From positions 1 to 17,227 of the forward strand of contig JAWXCM010000232.1 in assembly GCA_034408745.1 (NCBI GenBank): 17,227 nt of DNA. Direction: 5' to 3'. A program made the position numbers and the translations under genes. This DNA comes from JAWXCM01 sp034408745 (GTDB lineage Bacteria > Acidobacteriota > Terriglobia > Bryobacterales > Bryobacteraceae). Positions 1-8,317 of this stretch are shown here, one piece after another. Within the stretch, counting starts at the first letter, position 1. Each line of letters starts with the position of its first letter. The notes beneath the pieces were generated by a model, which saw only the letters and a program-made list of their open reading frames with translations, was not told the origin of the DNA and made no database searches.

Positions 1-82
1 CTGGGTTGCTCTGGTCCTCAAGAGGAATTGTTGCGGGGCTGGGTTGCTCTGGTCCTCAAGAGGAATTGTTGCGGGGCTGGGG
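1..82. repeat. 38-bp tandem repeat, two full copies plus a stub
   Basis: The 38-bp unit starting CTGGGTTGCTCTGGTCC occupies 1-38 and again 39-76 with no mismatch, followed by the first five bases of a third copy (77-81) before the match ends. Each unit contains the near-palindrome TCCTC-AA-GAGGA. The array touches the window edge, so more copies may lie to the left. It sits just beyond the stop codon of the permease/SBP gene (3' side). There is no spacer sequence between copies, so it is a direct tandem duplication rather than a CRISPR. Function unknown. Confidence 0.85.
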
Positions 83-114
83 TATCTTGCCTCTTTTGGC
101 TTGCAGAGATTTAT

Positions 115-2136
115 TTAGAAATTGAATCGGTCGATGTTGGATTTGTTGAAGATCATCGGCTTGCCGAGGATGACCTGATCGCCCTGGATTACGACTTCGC
201 CGAGTCTTCCGGCCTGGATGCCTGTGGCGCCGGGCTGGAGCTTCTTTTCGACGAGTTCGGCCGCGGTGTATACGGTGAGGTAGCCGAGGTTTGTGGTGTT
301 CCAGAGGACGACGGACTGGATTATGCCGTCGTGGACGTAGCGCTTGCAGAGGTTGGGGAGCGACAGCCCGATGACGTTCACTCCGGTGCGTCCGGACTGA
401 CGGACGGCTTCGGCCGCGCCTGGAACCGCGGGGGCGGCGATGCCCATGACGAGCTTCAGGGTGGGATAGACGCGGAGGAGAGTTTGCGTTTCGGCGAAGG
501 CTTTGTCGCGGTCGTCGTCACTGGGGCGGATGGTTACCAGCTCCATGGCGGGGTACTTTTCGGCGAGACGCTTTTTGATGAACTCGATCCACTGGTTCTG
601 GTTGGCGGCGCTGAGCGCTCCGGTGACGATGGCGAACTGGCCGCGGCTGTTCATGAGGCGTGCCGCTTCGTCGGTAAGGGTTTCGGCGATGCCCTGCGGC
701 GTGGCCTGGTTGATGAAGTAGTCGCGAGCGTCGGGCGCGGCATCGGCGTCCCATGTCAGCACTTTTATGCCGCGGGAACGGGCTTTGCGCAAGACCGTGG
801 AGATTCCTGCCTGGTTCTCCACGCTGACGGCGATGGCATCGACGCCGCGGGTGATCCAGCTCTCGACCACTTCATTTTGTTTGGCGGCGTCGAGGCCGAC
901 GGGCCCGTCCCAGATGAGTTGGACGCCCAGGGCTTTGGCGGCTTCTTCGGCTCCGACGCGGCAACTGACGAAGTAGGGATCGCCCTTAGCTTTCGGCATG
1001 ACGGCGATCACGGGCTTCTTACCGACCTGGGTGGGTGCCGCGAGGGATCGAAACAGCCAGACGTTGGTGCCGGCCACGAGGGCCGCTCCGGCAAGAATGG
1101 TGCCGCAGAGTATTGCGAGCTGCGAATTTTTCATGAACTCTTCCGTTTCCTGAGTAGTTGCCGGACGCCTTGCGAGGCGGTCGGAGACGATTGTGGCGAT
1201 CAACAGCAAGGCCGTGAGGACTCCCGTCAGCTCCGAAGGAAATGCCGCGAGGCGCAGGCCGTTCTGGAGGACCGAAATGGAGAACAGCCCCAGCATCGTA
1301 CCCCATACCGTTCCGCGGCCGCCGAAGACCGAGGTGCCGCCGAGCACGACGGCTGTGATGGCTGCCAGTTCATAGCCTGTTCCGGCGTCGGATTTGGCCT
1401 GACCGAGATGGGCGACGTAGACGATTGCCGCGAGGCCGGACATGACTCCGGCGAGTAAGTAGACGAGACCGACTCGGCGGGCGACGGGGATGCCCGCGTA
1501 TCGGGCACCGGGGGCGTTAAAGCCGATTGCGCGGACGGCGCGGCCGATAACTGATTTGTGCAGGAGGACGGCGTAGCAGGCCAGTACGGCGAGAAACAGC
1601 GGGAACTGCGCGGGCACGATGCCGCCGATGTAGCCCTGCCCGAGGAAGAGGAGCGAGGGGGGGAAATTCGAGTAGTTGATGGCGGCTCCGGTGGCGCCCT
1701 CGGCAATGCCCCGGAGGAGTGACATGGAGCCGAGCGTGACGATGAGGGGCGGCAGGTTGAATCGCGTAATGAGAGTCGCGTTGAGCGCTCCGGCCGCGGT
1801 TCCGGTGAGCAAGGTCAGCAGTAAGGCTACCCCGAGAGGCAGGTGCCACGCGGATACGCAGGCGCCGAGGACGACGGCTGACAGGCCCATGACGGAACCG
1901 ACAGACAAGTCGATACCGCCGGTGATGATGACGGGTGTCAGGGCAAGGCTGAGAAGGCCGACTTCGACGCTGAGGCGGATGACTTCGAAGAGGTTCTCGC
2001 GCGTGAAGAAGTTTGGCGCTACGAGTGAGAATACGAAGATCTCCAGCGCGAGCGCGAGGAGGATGCAGAGTTCGCCGTTGGGCGACCACCGCTGCCAAAA
2101 GGTCCTACGCTCGCGCTGTTGCAAGGTTGCGGGCAC
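115..2136 (-). CDS. Sugar ABC transporter permease fused to substrate-binding protein (CUT2; rhamnose/AI-2-like)
   Basis: This inner-membrane permease plus sugar-binding protein belongs to a CUT2-type importer. With the GTG at 2136 (AGGA ribosome site just upstream) the product is 673 aa; an in-frame ATG at 2205 would add 23 residues and deepen the overlap with the preceding gene. Residues ~1-330 form a multi-helix BPD_transp_2 permease with the typical GGIDLSVGS and VVLGGTSVFGGRGT segments. Residues ~335-673 are a periplasmic-binding-protein type 1 sugar domain starting MKNSQLAILCG, with a hydrophobic helix that can act as an anchor, and ending in a RhaS/LsrB-like stretch (VVLWNTTNLGYLTVYTA). 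In most bacteria these are two genes. An internal ATG at 1134 with GGAAGAG before it could also yield the free binding protein. It overlaps the upstream permease gene by 32 nt. The substrate (rhamnose or another deoxy sugar, AI-2) is an inference. Confidence 0.9.
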   Translation of the reverse strand: MPATLQQRERRTFWQRWSPNGELCILLALALEIFVFSLVAPNFFTRENLFEVIRLSVEVGLLSLALTPVIITGGIDLSVGSVMGLSAVVLGACVSAWHLPLGVALLLTLLTGTAAGALNATLITRFNLPPLIVTLGSMSLLRGIAEGATGAAINYSNFPPSLLFLGQGYIGGIVPAQFPLFLAVLACYAVLLHKSVIGRAVRAIGFNAPGARYAGIPVARRVGLVYLLAGVMSGLAAIVYVAHLGQAKSDAGTGYELAAITAVVLGGTSVFGGRGTVWGTMLGLFSISVLQNGLRLAAFPSELTGVLTALLLIATIVSDRLARRPATTQETEEFMKNSQLAILCGTILAGAALVAGTNVWLFRSLAAPTQVGKKPVIAVMPKAKGDPYFVSCRVGAEEAAKALGVQLIWDGPVGLDAAKQNEVVESWITRGVDAIAVSVENQAGISTVLRKARSRGIKVLTWDADAAPDARDYFINQATPQGIAETLTDEAARLMNSRGQFAIVTGALSAANQNQWIEFIKKRLAEKYPAMELVTIRPSDDDRDKAFAETQTLLRVYPTLKLVMGIAAPAVPGAAEAVRQSGRTGVNVIGLSLPNLCKRYVHDGIIQSVVLWNTTNLGYLTVYTAAELVEKKLQPGATGIQAGRLGEVVIQGDQVILGKPMIFNKSNIDRFNF
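1128..1155 (-). promoter_or_regulatory. Possible internal ribosome binding site for a free substrate-binding protein
   Basis: Inside the fused permease/SBP gene, the minus strand reads AGGAAACGGAAGAG followed by TTC and ATG (ATG at 1134-1132), exactly where the binding-protein half begins with a signal-like helix. This is what a normal start of a separate SBP gene would look like, but no stop codon ends the permease half. It may be a relic of the fusion or a live second start giving a 339-aa SBP. Confidence 0.4.
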
Positions 2137-3070
2137 CCTTTCCTGAGCGAATATGAATGGAGTCGGCTGCAATGGCGAGGAGGATGATGGAGCCCTCTGC
2201 GGCACGCTCCCAGTAGGCGTTTACTCCCATGTAGGTAAGGGCTGGTCCGATGGTTCCGAGGAGAACGACGCCGAGCATTGTTCCTGCGACCGACCCCTTG
2301 CCGCCTGTGACGGCGGTGCCTCCTACGACCACCGCTGCGATGGCTTTGAGTTCGAGCCCCAGGCCTGTGTTGCTGGGAATCTGATTGAATCGGACGGCGT
2401 TCAGCACGGCGGCGATGGCGGTGAGGACTCCGAGTGTGACGAAGGTCCAGAAGGTGACGCGGCGCGGGTCGATTCCGGCGAGCCGTGCGGCTCCGGCGTC
2501 GGATCCGGTGGCGTAGATCATGCGACCCGCGGCGAGGTTACGGAGTGCCCAGGCGGCGGTCGCGGCGAGGCTGAAGGCGATGCCGGCTGTAAGCGCGGCA
2601 CTGCCCGACTGCGACAGGCCGAACCACTGGAAGCCATCGGGGAGGTTCTGGATCCACGCTCCTTCGGTGGCCCATCGCAGGGCGTCTCGGAGGCCCACCA
2701 TGGCGGCGAGCGTCACGACGATGGATGGGATGCCGAACCAGGCGACCAGGGCACCGTTGACGGCGCCGAGCGTTCCGCCGATCGCGCACGTTAGCAGTGC
2801 GGCTACCCAAACGGGCAGTCCCATACTGGCGAGAACTCCCGAGAGAACACTGCAGACGGCGAACTGCGAGCCGACCGAGATGTCGATTTGCCCGGTGAGT
2901 ATCGTCATGGTCATGCCGACGGCGACGATTAATACAGGGACGTTGGCCAGGAGTAAATCGAGCTGATTTTCCGGGGCGAAGAATCGAGGCGCGGCGATGG
3001 CCATCACGATGGAGATGACCGCGATGGCAGCCGCAACGGAAAGCTCGCGGCGAAAGCGGGAGGTGGTCAA
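2105..3070 (-). CDS. Sugar ABC transporter permease (CUT2 family)
   Basis: The 321-aa inner-membrane permease is the partner of the second, SBP-fused permease; CUT2 importers of the rhamnose/AI-2 type use two different permeases. About eight to ten hydrophobic segments are visible. The BPD_transp_2 signatures are present: GQIDISVGSQFAV at residues ~60-72 and AIAAVVVGGTAVTGGKGS in the last third. The C-terminal YWERAAEGSIILLAIAAD is like RhaP/LsrC. The start is TTG at 3070, preceded at good spacing by a strong GGAGGAG; it overlaps the ATPase stop by 4 nt (TTGA), so translation is probably coupled. Length is usual for the family. Confidence 0.92.
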   Translation of the reverse strand: MTTSRFRRELSVAAAIAVISIVMAIAAPRFFAPENQLDLLLANVPVLIVAVGMTMTILTGQIDISVGSQFAVCSVLSGVLASMGLPVWVAALLTCAIGGTLGAVNGALVAWFGIPSIVVTLAAMVGLRDALRWATEGAWIQNLPDGFQWFGLSQSGSAALTAGIAFSLAATAAWALRNLAAGRMIYATGSDAGAARLAGIDPRRVTFWTFVTLGVLTAIAAVLNAVRFNQIPSNTGLGLELKAIAAVVVGGTAVTGGKGSVAGTMLGVVLLGTIGPALTYMGVNAYWERAAEGSIILLAIAADSIHIRSGKGARNLATARA

Positions 3071-4575
3071 TGCAACTCCTCCGCCGCGGGAGCGTGGCCG
3101 AGGGCGAGCGACAACACGCTTTGCTGCGTGGCCTGGTGGCGCTGGAGTACGGCCATTATGGTTCCCTCGTGCATTACTGCAATTTTGTCACTCATTCCGA
3201 GAATTTCCGGTAATTCCGATGAAATCATGAGGATGGCGCATCCCTGTTCGGCGAGATCGACAATCAGGCTGTGGATCTCAGACTTGGACCCGACGTCGAC
3301 TCCCTGTGTGGGTTCATCGAGAATGATGACACTTGGTGAGGTTGCGAGCCAGCGCGCGATGGCGAGTTTCTGCTGATTTCCACCGGAGAGCATTCCGGCT
3401 TCGGTGAAGACTGACGCTGTTTTGACGCCAAGGCGGTCGACGTAGGTGCGGGTGATGTCGTGTTCGCGGGCGAAGTCGATGAGTCCGGATGGCGCCACGG
3501 TCTCCAGCGATGCGAGGGTGGTATTCGCGGTGAGGGGCATGGAGAGGATGACGCCATGCTGACGCCGGTCCTCGGGTACATAGGCGATGCCGTGCCGGAT
3601 GGCTTCAGAGGGCGATGCGGGGCTGATTCGTTTCCCGCGCAGCAGGATGGTTCCGCTGTCGGCGCGAACGAGTCCGAAGAGCAGGCGCGCGACCTCCGTT
3701 CGCCCCGATCCCATGAGGCCCGAGAGGCCGAGAATCTCACCGCGGCGCAGGGTGAACGAGACGTCGCGAACCCCGAGTTCAGCGCTGCTGAGGTTCTGGA
3801 CGTCGAGCACTGTTTCGCCGATGGGGACGTCGCGTTTGGGGAACACGGCCGAGAGGCTGCGGCCCACCATGAGGCGGATGAGTTCATCGCGGCTGACGTC
3901 GCGCATGGGCTGGGTGGATATGGTCTCGCCGTCGCGCAGCACGGTGACGCGGTCCGCTATGGAGGAGATCTCTTCGAGCCTATGCGAGATGTAGATCATG
4001 CCGACGCCCTGTTCGCGCAGTTTGCGAATTACGTGGAAGAGTTGATCGACTTCGCTTTCCGAGAGAGACGCGGTGGGTTCGTCGAGGATGAGGATTTTGG
4101 CGTTGGCGCCGATGGCTCTGGCGATCTCGACGAGCTGCTGCTCCGGCATGCTGAGCGATTCGACGATGCGGCCGGGGTGGATGGTCGATCCGACGCGGTT
4201 CAGCAGATCGCGGGCTCGTTCGTGTCGGTGCCGCCAGTTGACGCGTCGCCACGGGCCGGGCTCTTCGAGACCAAGGCTGACGTTCTCCGCCACTGTTAGC
4301 TGCTGGAAGAGCGACGGCTGCTGGTAGATGGCTACGACGCCGAGGGCTCGTGAAAATGCCGGGTCGTAAGTGGTGACCGGAAGGCCGTTGATGTGGAGCG
4401 AGCCGGAATCGGGCTGCACGGCTCCGGTGAAGATTTTGATGAGGGTGGATTTGCCTGCGCCATTTTCGCCGATGAGGGCGTGGATTTCCCCTTCGTGCAG
4501 TTCGAAGCTCGCGTTTCGAAGTGCTCGGACACCCGCATACGACTTAGTGATTGCGGCGGCTTCCAGGAGTGGCAC
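3067..4575 (-). CDS. Sugar ABC transporter ATP-binding protein (RbsA/RhaT type, two ATPase domains)
   Basis: The 502-aa cytoplasmic ATPase powers the importer encoded by the two downstream permeases. It has the duplicated-domain layout of the CUT2 family. Domain 1: Walker A GENGAGKST at 36-44, a degenerate signature LSMPEQQ near 141-147, Walker B ILILDEPTAS at 161-170. Domain 2 has the usual degenerate Walker A (SGLMGSGRTE), YVPEDRR, a clear signature LSGGNQQKLAIARW and Walker B VIILDEPTQGVDVG. It starts with GTG at 4575, three bases after the stop of the NagX-like gene, so it belongs to the same operon. The sugar cannot be read from the ATPase; rhamnose-like is inferred from the SBP. Confidence 0.93.
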   Translation of the reverse strand: MPLLEAAAITKSYAGVRALRNASFELHEGEIHALIGENGAGKSTLIKIFTGAVQPDSGSLHINGLPVTTYDPAFSRALGVVAIYQQPSLFQQLTVAENVSLGLEEPGPWRRVNWRHRHERARDLLNRVGSTIHPGRIVESLSMPEQQLVEIARAIGANAKILILDEPTASLSESEVDQLFHVIRKLREQGVGMIYISHRLEEISSIADRVTVLRDGETISTQPMRDVSRDELIRLMVGRSLSAVFPKRDVPIGETVLDVQNLSSAELGVRDVSFTLRRGEILGLSGLMGSGRTEVARLLFGLVRADSGTILLRGKRISPASPSEAIRHGIAYVPEDRRQHGVILSMPLTANTTLASLETVAPSGLIDFAREHDITRTYVDRLGVKTASVFTEAGMLSGGNQQKLAIARWLATSPSVIILDEPTQGVDVGSKSEIHSLIVDLAEQGCAILMISSELPEILGMSDKIAVMHEGTIMAVLQRHQATQQSVLSLALGHAPAAEELH

Positions 4576-4578
4576 GGT

Positions 4579-5670
4579 TCAGATCCTGAAAAAGATGCGT
4601 CGCTGATAAAGCCAGAAGCAGAGGTACCACATGACTGCGAAAATCACGAGGTTGTGGGGTACCTCTCCCCACGGTCCGAGAAACCAGAAGTGCCCGGTGA
4701 AGTTTCCTATGCCGCGCGACAGCCACCCGCGCAGCACCTGTGAGAAGGAATAAATAAAAATGCTGTTCATTCCCACAACAATTGCGGGGAAAGCCCATCT
4801 TTTCCAGCCCCGCACTTCGACGATCCAGTAGACGGCCATGAGTCCTGCGAGTACCCATCCGGTGCTGTAGAGCGTGAAGGAGGCCGTCCACAAACGCTTC
4901 ACCATGGGGATCCAGATGGCGAGGATGGAGCCTGATGCGAAGGCGGCTGCCGCGCACGCTGCGAGTATCTGGAGGCGCTTTCGGTGGCTGGAGGGCTCGG
5001 CGAACAACATTCCGGTCCAGACACCGAAGAGGATGGTGATTCCGTTGCCGAGGAAGTTCAACGTTGTGTAATGGCCGGAGTAGTTATAGCCGAGCAGGTG
5101 GCTGTCTATGACGGCTCCGATGTTGCCGATTGGGTCGAACGGCCCCTGAGGTCCGGGGAATGCGAAGAACAACGCCTGATGGAGCGCCATCAAGCCGATG
5201 CCGGCGGCGATCTGCCAGCGGAATCGGAGTTGCATGACCAGGTAGCACAGGATGTAGCCGAAGGCGATCTGCGCGAGGACGTTAATCAACTGCAGCCGAG
5301 GCGGCGAGGAGCTGGTCCAGTTGGAGAGGATGTTGGAGAGGAGGATCAGTAGCGCGGCTCGCCAGAGTACGTGGCTGAAGACGTGGAGTCGGGAGCGACC
5401 TTCCTGGAGGCGGCGGCGGAGGGCGAACGGCATGGCTGCGCCGACGATGAACGTGAACGCAGGCTGGATGAGATCCCACAGCGTACATCCGACCCACTGG
5501 GCGTGGTCGAGCTGGTGGGCGAGAAAGCCCTCTCTGCCCTTCATAGCTTCGAGTAAACCGAATCCATGCGAGACGAGCAGGATCATGGTCAGGCCGCGAA
5601 AGACGTCGAGGGTGGCTACGCGGGGGACGGCTGTGGCGGGCACGGGCGCTTGTGGGTTCCGCTGGTCCAT
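4579..5670 (-). CDS. NagX-like membrane acyltransferase (DUF5009 / HGSNAT family)
   Basis: This multi-pass inner-membrane protein resembles bacterial NagX and the lysosomal heparan-alpha-glucosaminide N-acetyltransferase family. These proteins are thought to acetylate sugars across the membrane; activity of the bacterial branch is poorly established. Visible hallmarks are the N-terminal LDVFRGLTMILLV, then WDLIQPAFTFIVGAAMPFAL, a central LGNGITILFGVWTGML, WTASFTLYSTGW and VVGMNSIFIYSFSQVL near the end, with about ten hydrophobic helices. The ATG at 5670 gives 363 aa, right for the family; the open frame runs back to 5859 but the extra 63 residues are low in hydrophobicity and do not look conserved, and a GTG at 5706 is an alternative. 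It is the first gene of the sugar-importer operon (3 nt before the ATPase), which suggests its substrate is related to the imported sugar. Confidence 0.85.
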   Translation of the reverse strand: MDQRNPQAPVPATAVPRVATLDVFRGLTMILLVSHGFGLLEAMKGREGFLAHQLDHAQWVGCTLWDLIQPAFTFIVGAAMPFALRRRLQEGRSRLHVFSHVLWRAALLILLSNILSNWTSSSPPRLQLINVLAQIAFGYILCYLVMQLRFRWQIAAGIGLMALHQALFFAFPGPQGPFDPIGNIGAVIDSHLLGYNYSGHYTTLNFLGNGITILFGVWTGMLFAEPSSHRKRLQILAACAAAAFASGSILAIWIPMVKRLWTASFTLYSTGWVLAGLMAVYWIVEVRGWKRWAFPAIVVGMNSIFIYSFSQVLRGWLSRGIGNFTGHFWFLGPWGEVPHNLVIFAVMWYLCFWLYQRRIFFRI

Positions 5671-5833
5671 GGAGCTCTTGTCGACGCGGGTAGCGATGCT
5701 TGCCACAGGGAGGCATTGTAACTCATCTGAATGCGGGCCAGGGTTCCGAACCTGCAACCCGCCAGCGTGGTAAAAGAGGTGAGACGTCGGGCGCCGACCG
5801 CCCGGAAACACAACATAAAAGTAGGAATTGCGC
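5671..5833. promoter_or_regulatory. Divergent promoter region between the importer operon and the 442-aa gene
   Basis: These 163 bp separate two divergently read genes and must hold both promoters. Visible elements are an AGGA ribosome site at 5823-5826 for the rightward gene (8 nt spacing to ATG 5834) and overlapping short inverted repeats at 5786-5803 (GTCGG-GCG-CCGAC and GGGCG-CCGAC-CGCCC) that could be an operator. No convincing -35/-10 pair stands out. Confidence 0.4.
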
Positions 5834-7162
5834 ATGTTTGGACGTGGTACCTGGGCCATCTACGGGCTCGGGAAAGAGTCGATTGAAACCTTCAGAACGA
5901 TTGTTGAGGACCGGCCGATTATGGTTGGGGCTTCGCAGATGGCGGCATCGGCCATCACGCGATATTCGACCGCGGATACGGTTGGGATCAATCCTTTCAG
6001 CGGTCCGCGACTGGATGAAGAGTATCCGGTCGGCACGGATTTTGAATCGGAGCTGGCCGGGTATGCGACGACGGAAGTAGAGGAGCGTTCGACGCTGACG
6101 CTTCCCGCCGAGATTTTGGAGTGCCAGGGATACGGGGTGGGCGAAGCGCAATTCCGGCTTCATCCGACGATGCCGTGGTATGGGATGTGGGCTGTTCAGA
6201 ATGAGTGGAAGGACGTCAGCGACGTGGCGTCGATTAAAGAGCAGCGCTCCTATCGACTGCTGGACCGGCCTTATAAGTTTCTGCAGGCTGCGGACAAGAA
6301 GACAGTCGACCATGACACGCTCGGGATCACGGCGGCGATGCGCAAGCAGGTCCCCGTGCTGCTCGACTTTAATGACGGCCGGGTTTACATCGAGAGCAGC
6401 AACAAGAAGCTGATTTACATGATCACGGTCCGGCTGCGACAGCTGGGGCTGGAGATTATCCCGGTGGCGTGGACGTATCCGCGCGCGAACTGGCCGGCGG
6501 AAATTCTGAATCGTTTGTATGAAAACACTCGATATCAGGGTGATTTTCAGAAGCGTGCGGAGGAAGCGACGCGGTTTAAGCCGAGCGAAATTGAGAAGCT
6601 GGAAGACCGGGAAGTGGAGTCGATTGTCGCGAATTATTTTTCGATGACGCAATTGCCGAGTGATTTATGGATCGGCATTTCCGGCTCGGCGCAAATCCGG
6701 CTGCACGATGCGAGTCCGCCGCTGGCGGTGAAGGCTCCGACGAGCGCGACCACGCTGCTCAACATGACGGATGACGCGAAGATTCTTTCGGGCGCGATGA
6801 CGTTTCAGGAAGTTATATCGGCCACCAGCAAGAAGGGTGAGGAGTACACGTTCCGCAAGGATCTGCTGCGCATGGATCTGAACGACCGGATCAATTTCAG
6901 CGATATTGGCGCGGCGATGATGCGCGGCTTCGACATACCTGCGTTCAAGAAAGACATCCTGCGCGAGATCCGTCAGACGCGGGAGGTTCCTTCGATCGAG
7001 CAGTTCTGGGGGAACTGGCTGCACCAGATGAGCAACGCGGTGCGGACGATTGAATCGACGTTCCGCGAACTGCTGGAGATCGATGGCAGTGAAGAGGCGG
7101 GCATTTTGCCGATGAAGGTCGCGCTGACCGAGACTTTGGTGAAAGACACGGCCAGCGCCTGA
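5834..7162 (+). CDS. Conserved-looking hypothetical protein, 442 aa
   Basis: I do not recognise this gene. The product starts MFGRGTWAIYGLG from ATG 5834 with an AGGA ribosome site 8 nt upstream. It has no signal peptide and no membrane helix, and appears to be a soluble mixed alpha/beta protein. A charged helical stretch (KRAEEATRFKPSEIEKLEDREVE, split across roughly residues 235-260) follows a segment that reads like two beta-strands around a helix (PVLLDFNDGRVYIESSNKK). The C-terminal part is helical. The layout of a 'value in own sequence, then strand-helix-strand, then linker' loosely recalls RdgC-type proteins, but I see no decisive motif and do not claim it. It ends 6 bp before the convergent esterase gene. 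Codon use matches its neighbours, so it is a real chromosomal gene. Confidence 0.8.
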   Translation: MFGRGTWAIYGLGKESIETFRTIVEDRPIMVGASQMAASAITRYSTADTVGINPFSGPRLDEEYPVGTDFESELAGYATTEVEERSTLTLPAEILECQGYGVGEAQFRLHPTMPWYGMWAVQNEWKDVSDVASIKEQRSYRLLDRPYKFLQAADKKTVDHDTLGITAAMRKQVPVLLDFNDGRVYIESSNKKLIYMITVRLRQLGLEIIPVAWTYPRANWPAEILNRLYENTRYQGDFQKRAEEATRFKPSEIEKLEDREVESIVANYFSMTQLPSDLWIGISGSAQIRLHDASPPLAVKAPTSATTLLNMTDDAKILSGAMTFQEVISATSKKGEEYTFRKDLLRMDLNDRINFSDIGAAMMRGFDIPAFKKDILREIRQTREVPSIEQFWGNWLHQMSNAVRTIESTFRELLEIDGSEEAGILPMKVALTETLVKDTASA

Positions 7163-7168
7163 CTACTG

Positions 7169-8260
7169 CTACTTCGTCGACAGGAGTGGCCGGAGAACGC
7201 GCTCAAATTCAGCGGCCTGGCGGGTGAAGCCGAGGTCGGTTGGGTGCGAGCCGTCGACTGTGCCTTCGCCATCATCGCCAAGCAGGTTGGCGCCTTCGAG
7301 GTAGTACAAGTTCGGCACCTTTTCCGCTTTGAGCGCCGCGTACGATTCGCGCAGGGCGGCGTGGTTGGCGTCATGCCCCTTGCGTCGCGCTTCGACCAGG
7401 AATGCGGTCTGGTTGACGCGATCCTCGACCAGCAGGATGGGCGTGCTGGGGTGAGCCTCGCGCAGGAGTTTCACGCCGGGCACGGTGCGGTCGGTGACTT
7501 GCTGCGGGCCCATGTTGGGGAGGCAGTCGAGGACGAAGACGGCGGGGTCGAGTTCGGCGACAAACTTCACGACTTCGGGTTCCATGCGGCCGTTGCCTGA
7601 GAAGCCGAGGTTGATGACTTCGCGGTTGAAGGTACGGCCGAGCATGGCGACGTGGGTCATGCCGGCGCGTGAGGCTCCGATGCCATGCGTGATGGAGGTG
7701 CCGTAGAAGAGGATGGGTTTCGAGCCTGAGGGCCGCGCGAGGGCTCGCCTGATGGTGGAGCCTTTGGGCACGCCGAACTCGAGTGTGGTGACGGCATTGC
7801 GGAGGGGCAGGTACACCATGAACTCTCGCTCCGTGGCGGGAATGCCGCGAACGAGGACGGCGGTGGAGTCGGGGAATTTGGGCTGGCCCATGCCGAGCCA
7901 GCGCCATTTTCCGGCGTCGGATTTGGCGTAGAGGTCGAGTCCACTGGCGGCGATGGCGGTGATGTTCGCGCCGGCGAGGTTTTTGTTCGTAATTGTCCAG
8001 CGCGCCTGAATTTCGGGGGTTGCGGCGGTGAATCGGACGAGGGCGCCGGCCGAATCGCGGCTCAGGTTCCAGACCGGGGCTGGCACTACGCCCTCTGCGC
8101 GGCCGGGGAGCCGGTCATAAGGCGATTTCACATCCTTGAAGCCCAGTCCTTCGACGGTGAGTTGCTTCGCGTCGATCCATTCCAGTTCGGGCGAGGGGGC
8201 GGGGGTTTGGGCCAGCAGCGGAGCGGCACCCGAGGCGATGAGAAAGCGTCGGCGATTCAT
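7169..8260 (-). CDS. Secreted SGNH/GDSL-type esterase with GxDLY N-terminal domain
   Basis: The 363-aa exported hydrolase starts MNRRRFLIASGAAPLLAQ: a run of arginines then a short hydrophobic core, consistent with a Tat-like or Sec signal. An N-terminal beta-rich domain carries GLDLY at 107-111, the hallmark of the GxDLY domain that precedes many SGNH esterases. The catalytic domain shows block I GTSIT with candidate nucleophile Ser189, oxyanion Gly219 and Asn223 (GFSGNG), and DGSHPTD with Asp336 and His339. The triad is therefore complete. Relatives act on acylated sugars or polysaccharides (carbohydrate esterases); the substrate is not evident here. It is convergent with the 442-aa gene and may be co-transcribed with the small gene 57 bp upstream. 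Confidence 0.9.
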   Translation of the reverse strand: MNRRRFLIASGAAPLLAQTPAPSPELEWIDAKQLTVEGLGFKDVKSPYDRLPGRAEGVVPAPVWNLSRDSAGALVRFTAATPEIQARWTITNKNLAGANITAIAASGLDLYAKSDAGKWRWLGMGQPKFPDSTAVLVRGIPATEREFMVYLPLRNAVTTLEFGVPKGSTIRRALARPSGSKPILFYGTSITHGIGASRAGMTHVAMLGRTFNREVINLGFSGNGRMEPEVVKFVAELDPAVFVLDCLPNMGPQQVTDRTVPGVKLLREAHPSTPILLVEDRVNQTAFLVEARRKGHDANHAALRESYAALKAEKVPNLYYLEGANLLGDDGEGTVDGSHPTDLGFTRQAAEFERVLRPLLSTK

Positions 8261-8317
8261 TTCGCAACCAGTCTATCTGAAGCCTGGGCTCAGAGACCTT
8301 GCGAGTGGCTATCCGTA

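Noticed and set aside
1..82. CRISPR array at the left edge
   Set aside because: Units are directly adjacent with no spacers, and no cas genes are present.
28..1458. 476-aa plus-strand open frame
   Set aside because: Antisense to the permease/SBP gene; Gly/Asp-rich composition, no family signal, typical shadow in GC-rich DNA.
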